Of a stretch of DNA of 64,000 bases, positions 18,549 to 26,922 are shown one piece after another; within the stretch, counting starts at the first letter, position 1, and every line of letters begins with the position of its first letter. Where the stretch lies: contig NZ_JGVW01000070.1 in the NCBI RefSeq assembly GCF_000687455.2, positions 44,385 through 108,384 of the forward strand. Direction: 5' to 3'. Source of the stretch: Burkholderia sp. lig30 (GTDB taxonomy: Bacteria > Pseudomonadota > Gammaproteobacteria > Burkholderiales > Burkholderiaceae). Under the pieces are notes generated by a model. It saw nothing but the letters and a program-made list of their open reading frames with translations. It made no database searches and had not been told where the DNA came from. The position numbers were made by a program, and so were the translations under genes.

Positions 18549-20135
18549 ATGAAACTCTTCGCGAAATTCAGCCTGACAAGCCGACTGTATGCCGTATCGG
18601 CCGCATTGATTGTTGTCCTGTCGGCAGTCGCCGCCGTTTCCTGGATCCAGTTGACCGGCGCGCAGCGGATCGCCGCCAACGCGGGCAATGTGCGCATGCA
18701 GCAGCTGGAGCGCATCGCGAGCACGGAACTGAGCATGACGCAGGTATTGCTGGACTTGCGCCACGCAATGCTGGTGTCGTCGGCTGCGGACGTCCAGGCC
18801 GCGGCGCAGGACATCGACGCGAAACGCCAGCAGATCCACCGTAACGACGACGCATTCCTGAACGAGATTACCGACGCCGCCGGAAAGGAGGCGTTCCATA
18901 ACGTCTGGCTCAAGATGCAGGCCGATGCGTGGCCGGTCGCGGAAGCCAATCTCCGGCTGATTCGGGAAGGGCACCGCGACGAAGCGTTCCAGATGTTGAC
19001 GGCCCAGACCATCCCGACCTTCGCGCGGATTCAGAAATGGCTGGGCGAGGAGCGCGCCAGGCAGGGGGATCAACTGGGTGGCCAGGTCGTCGACATCGAG
19101 CACGCCGTGCAGTCGACCCGTGTGCTGCTGGTGAGCCTCGTGGCGGCCATCGCAATCGGTCTGGTGGCGTTTTCGTGGTACATCGGGAAAAGTCTTCGCA
19201 GCCGCGTCGCGGAATCCCGGGAGGTGGCCGAACGCGTCCGCGACGGCAATTTCACGGTGGCGGTGGTGGATTCCTCCGCCGACGAGATCTCTCCGCTGCT
19301 GGGCGCGCTGGGCGCGATGCAGGGTTCGCTGACCGACGTGGTGCGCTCGGTCCGCGGCAACGCGGAAAGCGTGGCCACCGCCAGCGCGGAAATCGCGGCC
19401 GGGAACACGGATTTGTCGTCGCGCACCGAGGAGCAGGCGGCTTCGCTCGAACAAACGGCGGCGAGCATGGCGCAACTGACCGAGACGGTGCGGCACAACG
19501 CGGACAACGCCCGCCAGGCGAACGCACTGGCACTCAATGCCACGGGCCTGGCGGAAACGGGCAACGCATCCGTGCAGTCGATGGTCGGCACGATCGAGCA
19601 GATCAGCAGCAGCTCCAGCAAGATTTCCGACATCACCGGGGTGATCGAAGGCATCGCGTTCCAGACCAACATCCTTGCGTTGAATGCCGCCGTGGAGGCC
19701 GCGCGTGCCGGCGACCACGGGCGCGGATTCGCCGTCGTCGCGAGCGAGGTGCGGAGTCTCGCGCAGCGCTCGGCATCGTCGGCCCGCGAGATCAAGGACC
19801 TCATCGGTTCGTCCGTCGCGATGATTCAGGACGGTGCGCGGCAGGCGTCCGCGGTGGGCTCCACGATGGGCGAAGTCCAGGATGCGATCAAGCGGGTGGC
19901 GGACATCGTCGGTGAAATCACCGCGGCGTCCGACGAACAGAGCCACAGCATCGAGCAGGTGAGCCAGGCGGTGAAGCAGATGGACGAAGTGACCCAGCAG
20001 AACGCCGCGCTGGTCGAGCAGGCCGCCGCCGCGGCGCAGTCCCTGCAGGAACAGGCAGGCAAGCTCCGGGGGGCGGTGTCGGTGTTCAAGCTGACGGATG
20101 CGACGATCGGAGGCGCTTCGCTGGCGGCCGGTTGA
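18549..20135 (+). CDS. Methyl-accepting chemotaxis protein
   Basis: A 528-residue Tsr/Tar-like chemoreceptor. TM1 spans ~residues 12-33, a periplasmic four-helix-bundle sensor ~34-190, TM2 ~191-212 and HAMP ~213-266, followed by the cytoplasmic signalling domain. The hairpin tip [20 protein letters not shown], the kinase-contact region, is intact. Methylation-helix stretches with Glu/Gln pairs (SRTEEQAASLEQTAASM) are present. It has no C-terminal CheR-docking pentapeptide. ATG 18549 starts the positively charged MKLFAKFSLTSRL. The ligand is unknown; closeness to the guanidine operon is suggestive only. Confidence 0.93.
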   Translation: MKLFAKFSLTSRLYAVSAALIVVLSAVAAVSWIQLTGAQRIAANAGNVRMQQLERIASTELSMTQVLLDLRHAMLVSSAADVQAAAQDIDAKRQQIHRNDDAFLNEITDAAGKEAFHNVWLKMQADAWPVAEANLRLIREGHRDEAFQMLTAQTIPTFARIQKWLGEERARQGDQLGGQVVDIEHAVQSTRVLLVSLVAAIAIGLVAFSWYIGKSLRSRVAESREVAERVRDGNFTVAVVDSSADEISPLLGALGAMQGSLTDVVRSVRGNAESVATASAEIAAGNTDLSSRTEEQAASLEQTAASMAQLTETVRHNADNARQANALALNATGLAETGNASVQSMVGTIEQISSSSSKISDITGVIEGIAFQTNILALNAAVEAARAGDHGRGFAVVASEVRSLAQRSASSAREIKDLIGSSVAMIQDGARQASAVGSTMGEVQDAIKRVADIVGEITAASDEQSHSIEQVSQAVKQMDEVTQQNAALVEQAAAAAQSLQEQAGKLRGAVSVFKLTDATIGGASLAAG

Positions 20136-20342
20136 AGCAGCAGGATGCCGGTGGCGAACGGCGGCCTGGCCGAGTGTGCCGGCCCGCCGCGCCGGCATGG
20201 GCAGGCGCGCCGACCGCGTCGCGATGGGCGGCGCGCATGCGGATCGGGGGCGTCGCTGCGCGCTTTAGCCGCGCTGTTGCTGGCACGGAATTTTGAAACA
20301 CTGCATAATTAGGGAAAACCCTGATTCATTGGAGTGTATCAA

Positions 20343-20738
20343 ATGCAGTTCTGCACCAAAAAGTGGGTCAAGCCCGAAGATCTGAACGCGCACGAAACGT
20401 TGTTTGGCGGTCGTCTGCTGTCGTGGATCGACGAAGAGGCCGCCATTTACATGATCGATCTCGTCGGGCACCGGCGCGTGGTGACGAAGTATATGTCGGA
20501 GATCAACTTCGTGAGTTCGGCGCGCAAGGGCGACGTGATCGAGCTGGTCTTCATTCCGAGCGCGTTCGGCAAGACCTCGGTCACGCTGCAGTGCCATGTC
20601 CGCAACACCGTGACCGGGAAGAGCATCCTGACGGTCGATCGCATGGTGTTCGTCAGCCTCGACGAGAACGGCAATCCGCAGCCGCACGGCAAGACGCACG
20701 AGAGCCTCGCCGAGGAAGCGGACGCGGTTGCCGCGTGA
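20343..20738 (+). CDS. Acyl-CoA thioesterase (hotdog fold)
   Basis: A 131-residue YciA/BACH-type acyl-CoA hydrolase. It keeps the N-terminal NAHETLFGGRLLSWIDEEAA motif, in which Asn, Gly and Asp/Glu build the active site of the hotdog dimer, and the FVSSARKGDVIEL strand. These cytosolic enzymes cleave acyl-CoA to the free acid and CoA. ATG 20343 is preceded by GGAG at an 8-base distance; a GTG three codons earlier is less likely. It stands alone between the chemoreceptor and a convergent small gene. Confidence 0.88.
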   Translation: MQFCTKKWVKPEDLNAHETLFGGRLLSWIDEEAAIYMIDLVGHRRVVTKYMSEINFVSSARKGDVIELVFIPSAFGKTSVTLQCHVRNTVTGKSILTVDRMVFVSLDENGNPQPHGKTHESLAEEADAVAA

Positions 20739-20878
20739 CGCGATGATCGCCGCGCATCATCCGGGCACGCATGCGCGGCGTCGGCGGATGTCCGGTTCCG
20801 GGTCTTTCCGCATCGAAGGCGATGCGGCGTCGAGCATGGCCGGGCCGCGCGCACACGCCGCGCCGCGGCGACGGGATC

Positions 20879-21100
20879 TCACTTGAGGCTTTGCACGAAC
20901 GCTTTTCCGGCGGCGGTGATCGACACGCCGCTGCGCCCGTTCGCCGCGTATGCGACGAATCCCGCGCTGATGAGTTCCCGGGTGACCGACCAGCCGAGTG
21001 CGGGCGTTTCCCGCCCGTAACGGATTTCGGCCAGGCGCTCCAGCGCCCAGATCGCCGAACGCGAAAGCGTGCCGGCGTTTGACGTGTTGTCGCTGTTCAT
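20879..21100 (-). CDS. Small hypothetical protein with possible winged-helix fold
   Basis: A 73-residue acidic-to-neutral protein. The segment SRSAIWALERLAEIRYGRET followed by WSVTRELISAGFVAYAANGR and SGVSITAAGKAFVQSL looks like a compact helix-turn-helix or winged-helix unit, because ITxxGxxF is a common wing end in MarR/PadR-like proteins. It has no signal peptide or membrane segment. AGGGAGAACGC precedes the ATG at 21100. It resembles short conserved hypotheticals in Burkholderia. No function is assigned. Confidence 0.6.
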   Translation of the reverse strand: MNSDNTSNAGTLSRSAIWALERLAEIRYGRETPALGWSVTRELISAGFVAYAANGRSGVSITAAGKAFVQSLK

Positions 21101-21154
21101 GCGTTCTCCCTGAAAAATGGCGCTTCGTGCGAAGCGACCCGGACCGTTGCGGGT

Positions 21155-21970
21155 TCAGCCGGCGGACGGCCGTCCGAATCGCTCCCAGTCGTAACTCGCG
21201 CCGATCTCGAGACGCATCGCCGTACCGAGGATATCGACGCCGTACTGGTCGGCGAGCCGATGGGCGTGCTCGATCGAGGTCTCGAGCGACGGCAGCGTCG
21301 CGTCACCGTTCCACGCGAAGGCGATGATGTTGTTCGCGCTGTCTTCCGCCGGCGCCAGCGCGACGGACGTCGCACCGAACGCGCGGCGCAGCCCGGACAG
21401 ATAGTGGCCGAGATGCGGGTCGTCGCACAGGAAATTGATCGCGAGCACGCCGCCGTGGCTCAACCGGCGCCGGCAGTCCGCGTAAAAGGTGTCGCTGCCG
21501 AGCGCCTGCGGGAAGCCGGCCGCGTCGAATCCGTCCAGCAGGATCGCGTCGAACTGCGCGTCCGTGACGGACACGAAACGGGCGCCGTCGTCGCACAGCA
21601 CCGTCAGCCGGCCGTCGTCCGGCGGGATGTGGAACCGCTCGCGCAACGCGATGACTTCCGGGCTGATTTCCACCGCGGTGATGCGTGCGTCGGGCAGGCG
21701 CCGATAGCAATATTTCACGAGCGATCCGCCGCCCAGGCCGATCATCCCGATGTGGGACGGCTTCGCATGGAACAGCAGGAAGCCCATCATCGTGCGGGTG
21801 TAGCCGAGCGTCAGCGCGTCGGGGTCTGCGCGCAGCATGCAGCTCTGCATGCCGCGATGGTCGAAGCACAGCGACACGAGATCCGCGGTCTCGATCACGA
21901 TCGGCTTGTCGGCGAGCGCCGCGGGCTGTGGCACGCGGGTGCCCAGATACCGGTAGGTCATGGGGCGCAT
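21155..21970 (-). CDS. Spermidine synthase-like protein (copy 1)
   Basis: A 271-residue class-I Rossmann protein of the polyamine aminopropyltransferase-like family. GMIGLGGGSLVKY is the nucleotide-binding glycine loop, AVEISPEVIALRERF the acidic ribose contact, and FDAILLDGFDAAGFPQAL the region of the catalytic Asp in true synthases. It lacks the N-terminal beta-barrel of SpeE, so the substrate is open; methyltransferase-like function is possible. ATG 21970 follows GGGAA and lies 5 bp after the upstream stop, so it is co-transcribed with the thioredoxin-fold gene. A paralogue is encoded divergently at 22727. Confidence 0.75.
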   Translation of the reverse strand: MRPMTYRYLGTRVPQPAALADKPIVIETADLVSLCFDHRGMQSCMLRADPDALTLGYTRTMMGFLLFHAKPSHIGMIGLGGGSLVKYCYRRLPDARITAVEISPEVIALRERFHIPPDDGRLTVLCDDGARFVSVTDAQFDAILLDGFDAAGFPQALGSDTFYADCRRRLSHGGVLAINFLCDDPHLGHYLSGLRRAFGATSVALAPAEDSANNIIAFAWNGDATLPSLETSIEHAHRLADQYGVDILGTAMRLEIGASYDWERFGRPSAG

Positions 21971-21975
21971 GCGGA

Positions 21976-22440
21976 TCAGTTCCCGGCCGGCGCCGCGTCG
22001 TTCGCGCCGACATGGATGCGCGACAGGTACGCGTGCAGCCCGTCTTCCCACGCTTCATTCCGCAGGTCGATGTCGGCGGCGTCGAGCAGCGCCATGTCGT
22101 GCGCGAGGTGCGCGACCGCGAGCGAGCGGACCGGCGGTCCGCTTCGGAACAAGCATCCGTCCGCGTCCAGCAGCAAGCAAGGGCGACGCTGCAGGCGCGC
22201 ACTGGAGGCCGAGATCGGGTCCAGCACGTGGCGCGCCGATTCCCTCGGGTACGCGAATACCAGGTGAACGCCTTGCGACGCCAGCCGTTCGCTGTCTTCC
22301 CGAAACCGGTAGAGCATCTGGAATCCTCTTTCGCCACCGCGTCCTACGCCGACCACGACGAGCCCGCGGCTCCCCGCGACGTCACGCAGTGACATCGGCA
22401 CGCGATCGGGGGACAGCAGCGTCACGCCGTGGTCAAACAT
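21976..22440 (-). CDS. Probable thioredoxin-fold protein
   Basis: A 154-residue protein. The pattern VPMSLRDVAGSRGLVVVGVG, then FREDSERLASQGVHLVFAYP and CLLLDADGCLFR, follows the order of strands and helices in peroxiredoxin/TlpA-like thioredoxin folds (catalytic-loop strand, alternating helix, then the strand before the cis-Pro). No CxxC is seen, so a redox role is doubtful. ATG 22440 (MFDHGVTLLSPDR) has GAGG 8 bases upstream; a GTG at 22464 is the longer option. It heads a two-gene unit with the spermidine synthase-like gene. Confidence 0.5.
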   Translation of the reverse strand: MFDHGVTLLSPDRVPMSLRDVAGSRGLVVVGVGRGGERGFQMLYRFREDSERLASQGVHLVFAYPRESARHVLDPISASSARLQRRPCLLLDADGCLFRSGPPVRSLAVAHLAHDMALLDAADIDLRNEAWEDGLHAYLSRIHVGANDAAPAGN

Positions 22441-22507
22441 GTCGAAATCCTCGTCGAGCCCCACTCATCGCTGCCGCGCGATCGCACGAACGTGAAGGCG
22501 GGCCTGG

Positions 22508-22548
22508 ATTATAATGAGAAGGTAAAAATATGTGTATTTCATTATCAT
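22508..22548. promoter_or_regulatory. AT-rich half-sites between the divergent synthase-like genes
   Basis: ATTATAAT (22508-22515) and ATTATCAT (22541-22548) lie 33 bp apart, about three helical turns. ATAATGA (22511-22517) is inverted to TCATTAT (22539-22545). The same octamers make up the palindromes at 23796-23814 and 24780-24798, so a common regulator is plausible. Confidence 0.4.
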
Positions 22549-22726
22549 AGCATGTGCGTCCTTCAGGCAGCCTGCCGTCTCGGTCGAGCCGGGGGCGCCT
22601 GCGGCCGTCAGGTTGCGGCCGGGCAGTCGTCATCGTCATCGAGGCGGCGAACGGGAGAGGCTGCGCGCGCATGCGTCGCGGCGCCTGCATGTCGGCGCGG
22701 CGCGCGTCATCGGAGGGAGCGGTAAC

Positions 22727-23563
22727 GTGGATGGCGATCGATCGTCCTTCAATGCATTCATGGAATTCCTGTCGACGCCGTTGAGCGACGCGCAGCCGTT
22801 CGTGCTGGAGACGAAGCAGGCGTTGTCGCTGCATTTCGATCACCTGTCGACGCAGAGCTTCATGTCGCTCGACGAGCCGGACAGGCTCGTGCTCGGCTAT
22901 ACGCGCGCGATGATGGGCTTTCTGCTGCTTCAGCCGCGTCCGCGGCACATCTGCATGGTCGGGCTGGGCGGCGGGTCGATGGCGAAGTATTGCCATGCGC
23001 GCCTGCCCGGGACGGCGGTCACCGCGGTCGAGATCAACCCCGAGGTGATTGCGCTGCGCGACGTGTTCCGGATTCCCGTGGACGACGCGCGCTTCGAGGT
23101 GGTTCAGGCGGACGGCGCCGAACACATGCGGGTGGCGGCGGCCCGCTCGGATGTGATCCTGCTCGACGCGTTCGTCGCGCAGGGCATGCCGGCCCAGTGC
23201 GCGAGCGCCGCGTTCTTTGCCGCGTGCCGGGAGCGGCTGGCGGATGCGGGCGTGCTCGTCGTCAATCTGGCCGATTGCGATCCGGCATTGCCGGAGCACG
23301 TCGAGCGGCTGCGATCGGCGTTCGGGACGTCATACGCACTGTTCGCGGTGCGCGACAGCGGAAACTATGTCGCGTTTGCGTGGAAGGGGGCGCATCGGCT
23401 GCCGGCCGGCCAGGCGCTGCTCGAACGTGCGCGCGCGCTCGGCGACGCGCATCCGCTCGAGCTGGCTTCGACGGCTCGCAGCCTGAAGCGCGGCGAGCGC
23501 TTCGACCCGGCCCGCTTCGTCCGGCACGCGAACGCGCCGCTGCGCTGGAGAATCGCCGCGTGA
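22727..23563 (+). CDS. Spermidine synthase-like protein (copy 2)
   Basis: A 278-residue paralogue of the minus-strand gene at 21155. They share FDHLSTQSFM (FDHRGMQSCM in copy 1), LGYTRAMMGFLLL, the glycine loop MVGLGGGSMAKYC, the acidic AVEINPEVIALRDVF and a DVILLDAFVAQGMP segment. I choose GTG 22727 because GGAGGGAG stands 7 bases before it; an ATG at 22760 is the alternative. Copy 2 ends 9 bp from the convergent RHH regulator. A real aminopropyltransferase role is uncertain because the N-terminal domain of SpeE is reduced. Confidence 0.75.
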   Translation: MDGDRSSFNAFMEFLSTPLSDAQPFVLETKQALSLHFDHLSTQSFMSLDEPDRLVLGYTRAMMGFLLLQPRPRHICMVGLGGGSMAKYCHARLPGTAVTAVEINPEVIALRDVFRIPVDDARFEVVQADGAEHMRVAAARSDVILLDAFVAQGMPAQCASAAFFAACRERLADAGVLVVNLADCDPALPEHVERLRSAFGTSYALFAVRDSGNYVAFAWKGAHRLPAGQALLERARALGDAHPLELASTARSLKRGERFDPARFVRHANAPLRWRIAA

Positions 23564-23572
23564 CGTACCCGG

Positions 23573-23773
23573 TCAGTCGGCCGGGTTGCGCCGCACGCGA
23601 TTGCCGAGCGTGCTCTTCGTCTTGTAGGTGACGCCGTGCTGCGCGAGATACTCGCGGATCAGTTGGCGCACGACTTGCGACGGTGTGAGATCCTGCGCGG
23701 CGCAAAGCATTTCGAACGCTTCCTTCTTGGCAGGGTCGATCAGGACGGTCAGGCGCGCAGTCTTCGTTTCCAT
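23573..23773 (-). CDS. Ribbon-helix-helix (CopG/Arc-like) regulator
   Basis: A 66-residue protein with the RHH pattern ARLTVLIDPAKKEAFEMLCA followed by LTPSQVVRQLIREYLAQHG: one beta-strand and two helices that dimerise to place the strand in the DNA major groove. The basic tail (KTKSTLGNRVRRNPAD) could add DNA contacts. An ATGATAAT-N3-ATTATAAT palindrome sits 23 bp before its ATG, as expected for autorepression. Closely related half-sites lie before neighbouring operons. No toxin gene is adjacent, so it is more likely a local regulator than an antitoxin. Confidence 0.75.
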   Translation of the reverse strand: METKTARLTVLIDPAKKEAFEMLCAAQDLTPSQVVRQLIREYLAQHGVTYKTKSTLGNRVRRNPAD

Positions 23774-23795
23774 CGCGGAGAGGGGCAGGGCAAAT

Positions 23796-23814
23796 ATGAT
23801 AATTTGATTATAAT
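23796..23814. promoter_or_regulatory. Palindrome upstream of the RHH regulator
   Basis: ATGATAAT (23796-23803), a 3-bp spacer TTG, and ATTATAAT (23807-23814) form an imperfect palindrome of the same design as that at 24780-24798. It lies 23 bp before the regulator's start codon, within the likely promoter. Confidence 0.5.
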
Positions 23815-23913
23815 GCATCCGCCCCCGATCGGCGCTCCCGCGCGCAGGCCGCTGCGATTGCGGCGCCGTGGCGGGACGTTTCGATCGTTGGCGGCCGCTG
23901 CAGGCCCGTTCCG

Positions 23914-24696
23914 TTACTCGCGCGAACGGGCTTCGATGCGGCGGGGGCGAAACAGCCAGTCCAGCATGTCGTCGGCGAGCGGAACGATCGCCAGCGCGAT
24001 CAGCACGGCGGCGAGCGGGATGGTCGCCGCGTAGCCGACGTGCTTGAAGCCGATCGCGCCCGCCACGCCCCCCGTCAGGAACGATCCGAGCATGGTGCCG
24101 AGCACCTTCAGCTTCGCGCGATTGGCGAGCACCGCGGGCGCGTCGGCGCCGGTCCTCGACGAATTCCAGTAGAAAAGTTTGCCCAGTTCGATGCCGATGT
24201 CCGTCACGATGCCCGTCATGTGGGTCGTGCGGATTTCGGCGCCCGACAGTTTCGTGACGGTCGCGTTCTGCAGGCCCATGATGAAGCACAGCAGGATCAC
24301 GGTCACCGGCATGAAGAACGCTTCCCACATCGCGAGATGGCTGCCGAGCAGCCCGAACAGCAGCAGAAGCGCCGCCTCGAGCAGCAGCGGCAGCATGTAC
24401 TGGCTATGAAGGTTGCGCCGGCGGCCCCAGTTGACGAGCACCGCCGAGCATCCCGCCCCGATCAGGAACGACGCAAGCGAGCCGATGCCGGCGAGCGCGA
24501 GCGGAATATCGCCGAGCGCCGCCTGATCCGCGATGCTCGACACGACGCCGCTCATGTGCGACGTGTATTGCCTGACCGCCAGAAAGCCGCCCGCATTGGT
24601 CGCGCCCGCGACGAACGCGAGAGAGAACCCCAGGTGGCGGTTTGCGTTGGCATTGCGGTCTTTTCCCGCCAAGCTCCGGAAGTAGTGCGCAGGCAT
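23914..24696 (-). CDS. DUF1275 (YoaK-like) membrane protein
   Basis: A 260-residue inner-membrane protein with about six hydrophobic helices. It has the DUF1275 signature FVAGATNAGGFLAVRQYTSHMSG near the N-terminus and GLQNATVTKLSGAEIRTTHMTG in the middle. The function of the family is unknown; a transporter-like role is often assumed. It has 138 bp to the RHH gene downstream. A perfect AT-rich palindrome 83 bp before its start is shared with the divergent hyf-like operon, suggesting coordinated expression. Confidence 0.85.
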   Translation of the reverse strand: MPAHYFRSLAGKDRNANANRHLGFSLAFVAGATNAGGFLAVRQYTSHMSGVVSSIADQAALGDIPLALAGIGSLASFLIGAGCSAVLVNWGRRRNLHSQYMLPLLLEAALLLLFGLLGSHLAMWEAFFMPVTVILLCFIMGLQNATVTKLSGAEIRTTHMTGIVTDIGIELGKLFYWNSSRTGADAPAVLANRAKLKVLGTMLGSFLTGGVAGAIGFKHVGYAATIPLAAVLIALAIVPLADDMLDWLFRPRRIEARSRE

Positions 24697-24778
24697 CGGA
24701 AGTCGTTCGCTCGAGTGCCCGGTCCGGCGCCGCGAACGCGGTGTCGCGCCGCCGGACTGAGCTGGATCATGTTACTGA

Positions 24779-24799
24779 CATGATAATGTGATTATCATG
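24779..24799. promoter_or_regulatory. Perfect palindrome between DUF1275 gene and hyf-like operon
   Basis: CATGATAAT (24779-24787) and ATTATCATG (24791-24799) are exact inverted copies around GTG. The site is 83 bp from the DUF1275 start and 117 bp from the hyfB-like start. The design matches the palindrome in front of the RHH gene. Fur boxes share the letters but have a different spacing. Confidence 0.55.
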
Positions 24800-24915
24800 C
24801 GTTGTTAACCGCCATGCGCTTTCGATGCAATAATGGCGCCGTTGGCCGCCGCGAACGGCTTGTCGCGCGCGTGGCGTGCCGTCAACAACCTTTGAGGGTA
24901 CGGGAGACGCGTCGG

Positions 24916-26922
24916 ATGGCGCCTGCGCCTGTCGTCCAACTTGTCCTGTGGGTCGTCGCGGCCTGGCTCGCGATCGGCGTGCTGGGCCTCTGTGCGCAAC
25001 GCCGCACGCGGCTGGTCGCGCATGGCCTGTTCCCGCTCGGCGCGCTGGCCGGGCTGCTGCTGGGCGGGCTCGGGCTGGCCGGCATCGCGGGCGAGCCGTC
25101 GTCGCAGACCCTGCCGCTCGGTCTGCCGGGCCTGCCGTTCCATCTCAGGGTCGACGCGCTGTCGGGGTATTTCCTGTTCGTGCTCGGCGCCGTCAGCGCG
25201 GGCGTCGGCGCGTTTTCCGCCGGCTACTTCCGCAAGGGCGAAGGCGCCTCGCCGGGCCTGATCTGCTTCGAATACCATGCGTGCGTCGCGAGCATGGCGC
25301 TCCTGCTCGTCGCGGACGACGCTTACGTGTTCATGATGGCGTGGGAAACGCTGACGCTGTCCGCGACCTTCCTCGTGATGACCAATCACCGGATCGGCGA
25401 GATTCGCCGCGCGGCCTACCTGTATTTCCTGATCTCGCACGTCGGCGCGCTGGCGTTGCTGCTGTGCTTTGGCCTGCTGCAGGCAAAGACGGGCGACTAC
25501 ACGTTCGCCGGCATGCGCGCGCAACAGCTCGGCGCGTTCTGGGCGTCGATCGCGTTCCTGCTCGCGCTGTTCGGATTCGGCGCGAAGGCCGGCGTGTTTC
25601 CGCTGCACGTGTGGCTGCCGGACGCGCACCCGGCCGCGCCTTCGCCGGTGTCGGCGCTGATGAGTGGCTTCGTGCTGAAAGTCGGCCTGTACGGGATGTT
25701 GCGCACGATCTTCGACCTGCTGCACGTCCAGATCGCGTGGTGGGGCGTGCTGGTGCTCGTGCTGGGCATCGTCACCGCGCTGCTCGGCGTCGTGTTCAGC
25801 GCGATCCAGACCGACATGAAGCGACTGCTCGCGTATTCGTCGATCGACAATATCGGCCTGATGTGCGTCAGCCTCGGGCTCGCGGTCCTGTTTCGCGCGT
25901 ACGGCATGCCGCGCCTGTCCGCGCTGGCGATGACCGCGCTGCTCTACCAGATCGTGTCGCACGCGATGTTCAAGAGCCTGCTGTTCCTCGGTACCGGCGC
26001 GGTGCTCCATGCGACGGGCGAACGCAATCTCGGCAAGCTCGGCGGGCTGATCCGCTTCATGCCGTGGACGAGCTGGGCGGTGCTCGCCGGCGTGGCGGCC
26101 AGCGCGGGCCTGCCGCCGCTGAGCGGCTTCGTCGCGGAATGGCTGCTGTTGCAGAGTTTCCTGTTTACCCCCGGATTGCCCGACCCGGTGCTCAACATGA
26201 CGGTGCCGATCCTGGCCGCGCTGATCGCGCTGACGGCCGCGCTCGGCGGCTACACGATGGTCAAGTTCTTCGGCATCGTGTTCCTCGGCCAGCCGCGCGA
26301 GGCGAAGCTCGACCGCGCCCGCGACGCGAATGCGTGGGAGCGGCTCGCATTCTGCGCGTTCGCGGCGGCCAGCGTGATGCTCGGCCTGATCCCCGCCCAG
26401 TTCGTCAAGCTGCTCGACGGCGTGACCCGCTCGCTCGTCGGCGCGGGGCTCGGCGCCGAGCATCACGGCTGGCTGCTGTTCGTGCCGGTCTCGTCCGCGC
26501 GCGCGAGCTACATGCCCGCGGCGTTCATGCTGTTCTTCCTCGCGTTCTGCGGGCTCGCGTGGCTGCTGGTGCGGCGCTTCTATCACGGCCGGCTCAGGCG
26601 CGCGGCGCCGTGGGGCTGCGGCTTCCCGTTCCCGACCGCGCGCATGCAGGACACGGCGGAAGGGTTCGGGCAGCCGATCCGCGAGATCTTCACGCCGTTC
26701 TTCCGGGTCGAACGCGAACTGCCGTCGCCGTTCGATCCGCAACCGGCCTACCGGGTGTCGGTCACGGATCGCACCTGGCCGGCCCTCTATGCGCGCATCG
26801 CGAGGCTGACGCAACGCGTGTCCGAATTCGCCGGGCGGCTGCAGACGGGGCGGATCGCCGTCTACCTGACCTACAGCTTCCTGGTCCTGATCGCACTCCT
26901 GTTGCTGGTGAGACGATGGTGA
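24916..26922 (+). CDS. HyfB/NuoL-like antiporter subunit of an Ehr-type complex
   Basis: A 668-residue integral membrane protein of the proton-translocating antiporter family (NuoL/M/N, Mrp). It has about 15 helices. The helix-5 Glu and helix-7 Lys region are recognisable in MAWETLTLSATFLVM, FGAKAGVFPLHVWLPDAHPA and LAYSSIDNIGLM. The C-terminal ~100 residues (CGFPFPTARMQDTAEGFGQP) are typical of HyfB/HycC. It opens a tightly packed six-gene operon, with seven bases overlapping the next frame. ATG 24916 is preceded by GGGAGA. It would pump ions, driven by the soluble arm of the complex. Confidence 0.88.
   Translation: MAPAPVVQLVLWVVAAWLAIGVLGLCAQRRTRLVAHGLFPLGALAGLLLGGLGLAGIAGEPSSQTLPLGLPGLPFHLRVDALSGYFLFVLGAVSAGVGAFSAGYFRKGEGASPGLICFEYHACVASMALLLVADDAYVFMMAWETLTLSATFLVMTNHRIGEIRRAAYLYFLISHVGALALLLCFGLLQAKTGDYTFAGMRAQQLGAFWASIAFLLALFGFGAKAGVFPLHVWLPDAHPAAPSPVSALMSGFVLKVGLYGMLRTIFDLLHVQIAWWGVLVLVLGIVTALLGVVFSAIQTDMKRLLAYSSIDNIGLMCVSLGLAVLFRAYGMPRLSALAMTALLYQIVSHAMFKSLLFLGTGAVLHATGERNLGKLGGLIRFMPWTSWAVLAGVAASAGLPPLSGFVAEWLLLQSFLFTPGLPDPVLNMTVPILAALIALTAALGGYTMVKFFGIVFLGQPREAKLDRARDANAWERLAFCAFAAASVMLGLIPAQFVKLLDGVTRSLVGAGLGAEHHGWLLFVPVSSARASYMPAAFMLFFLAFCGLAWLLVRRFYHGRLRRAAPWGCGFPFPTARMQDTAEGFGQPIREIFTPFFRVERELPSPFDPQPAYRVSVTDRTWPALYARIARLTQRVSEFAGRLQTGRIAVYLTYSFLVLIALLLLVRRW

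Noticed and set aside
24779..24799. Classical Fur box
   Set aside because: The half-sites resemble Fur letters, but the 3-bp spacer differs from the Fur 19-mer arrangement and the neighbouring genes are not iron genes. Fur-family binding remains an alternative to the RHH protein.
24805..26814. Long open frame antisense to the hyfB-like gene
   Set aside because: Arg/Glu/His-rich composition with no domain; a high-GC shadow of the real membrane-protein gene.
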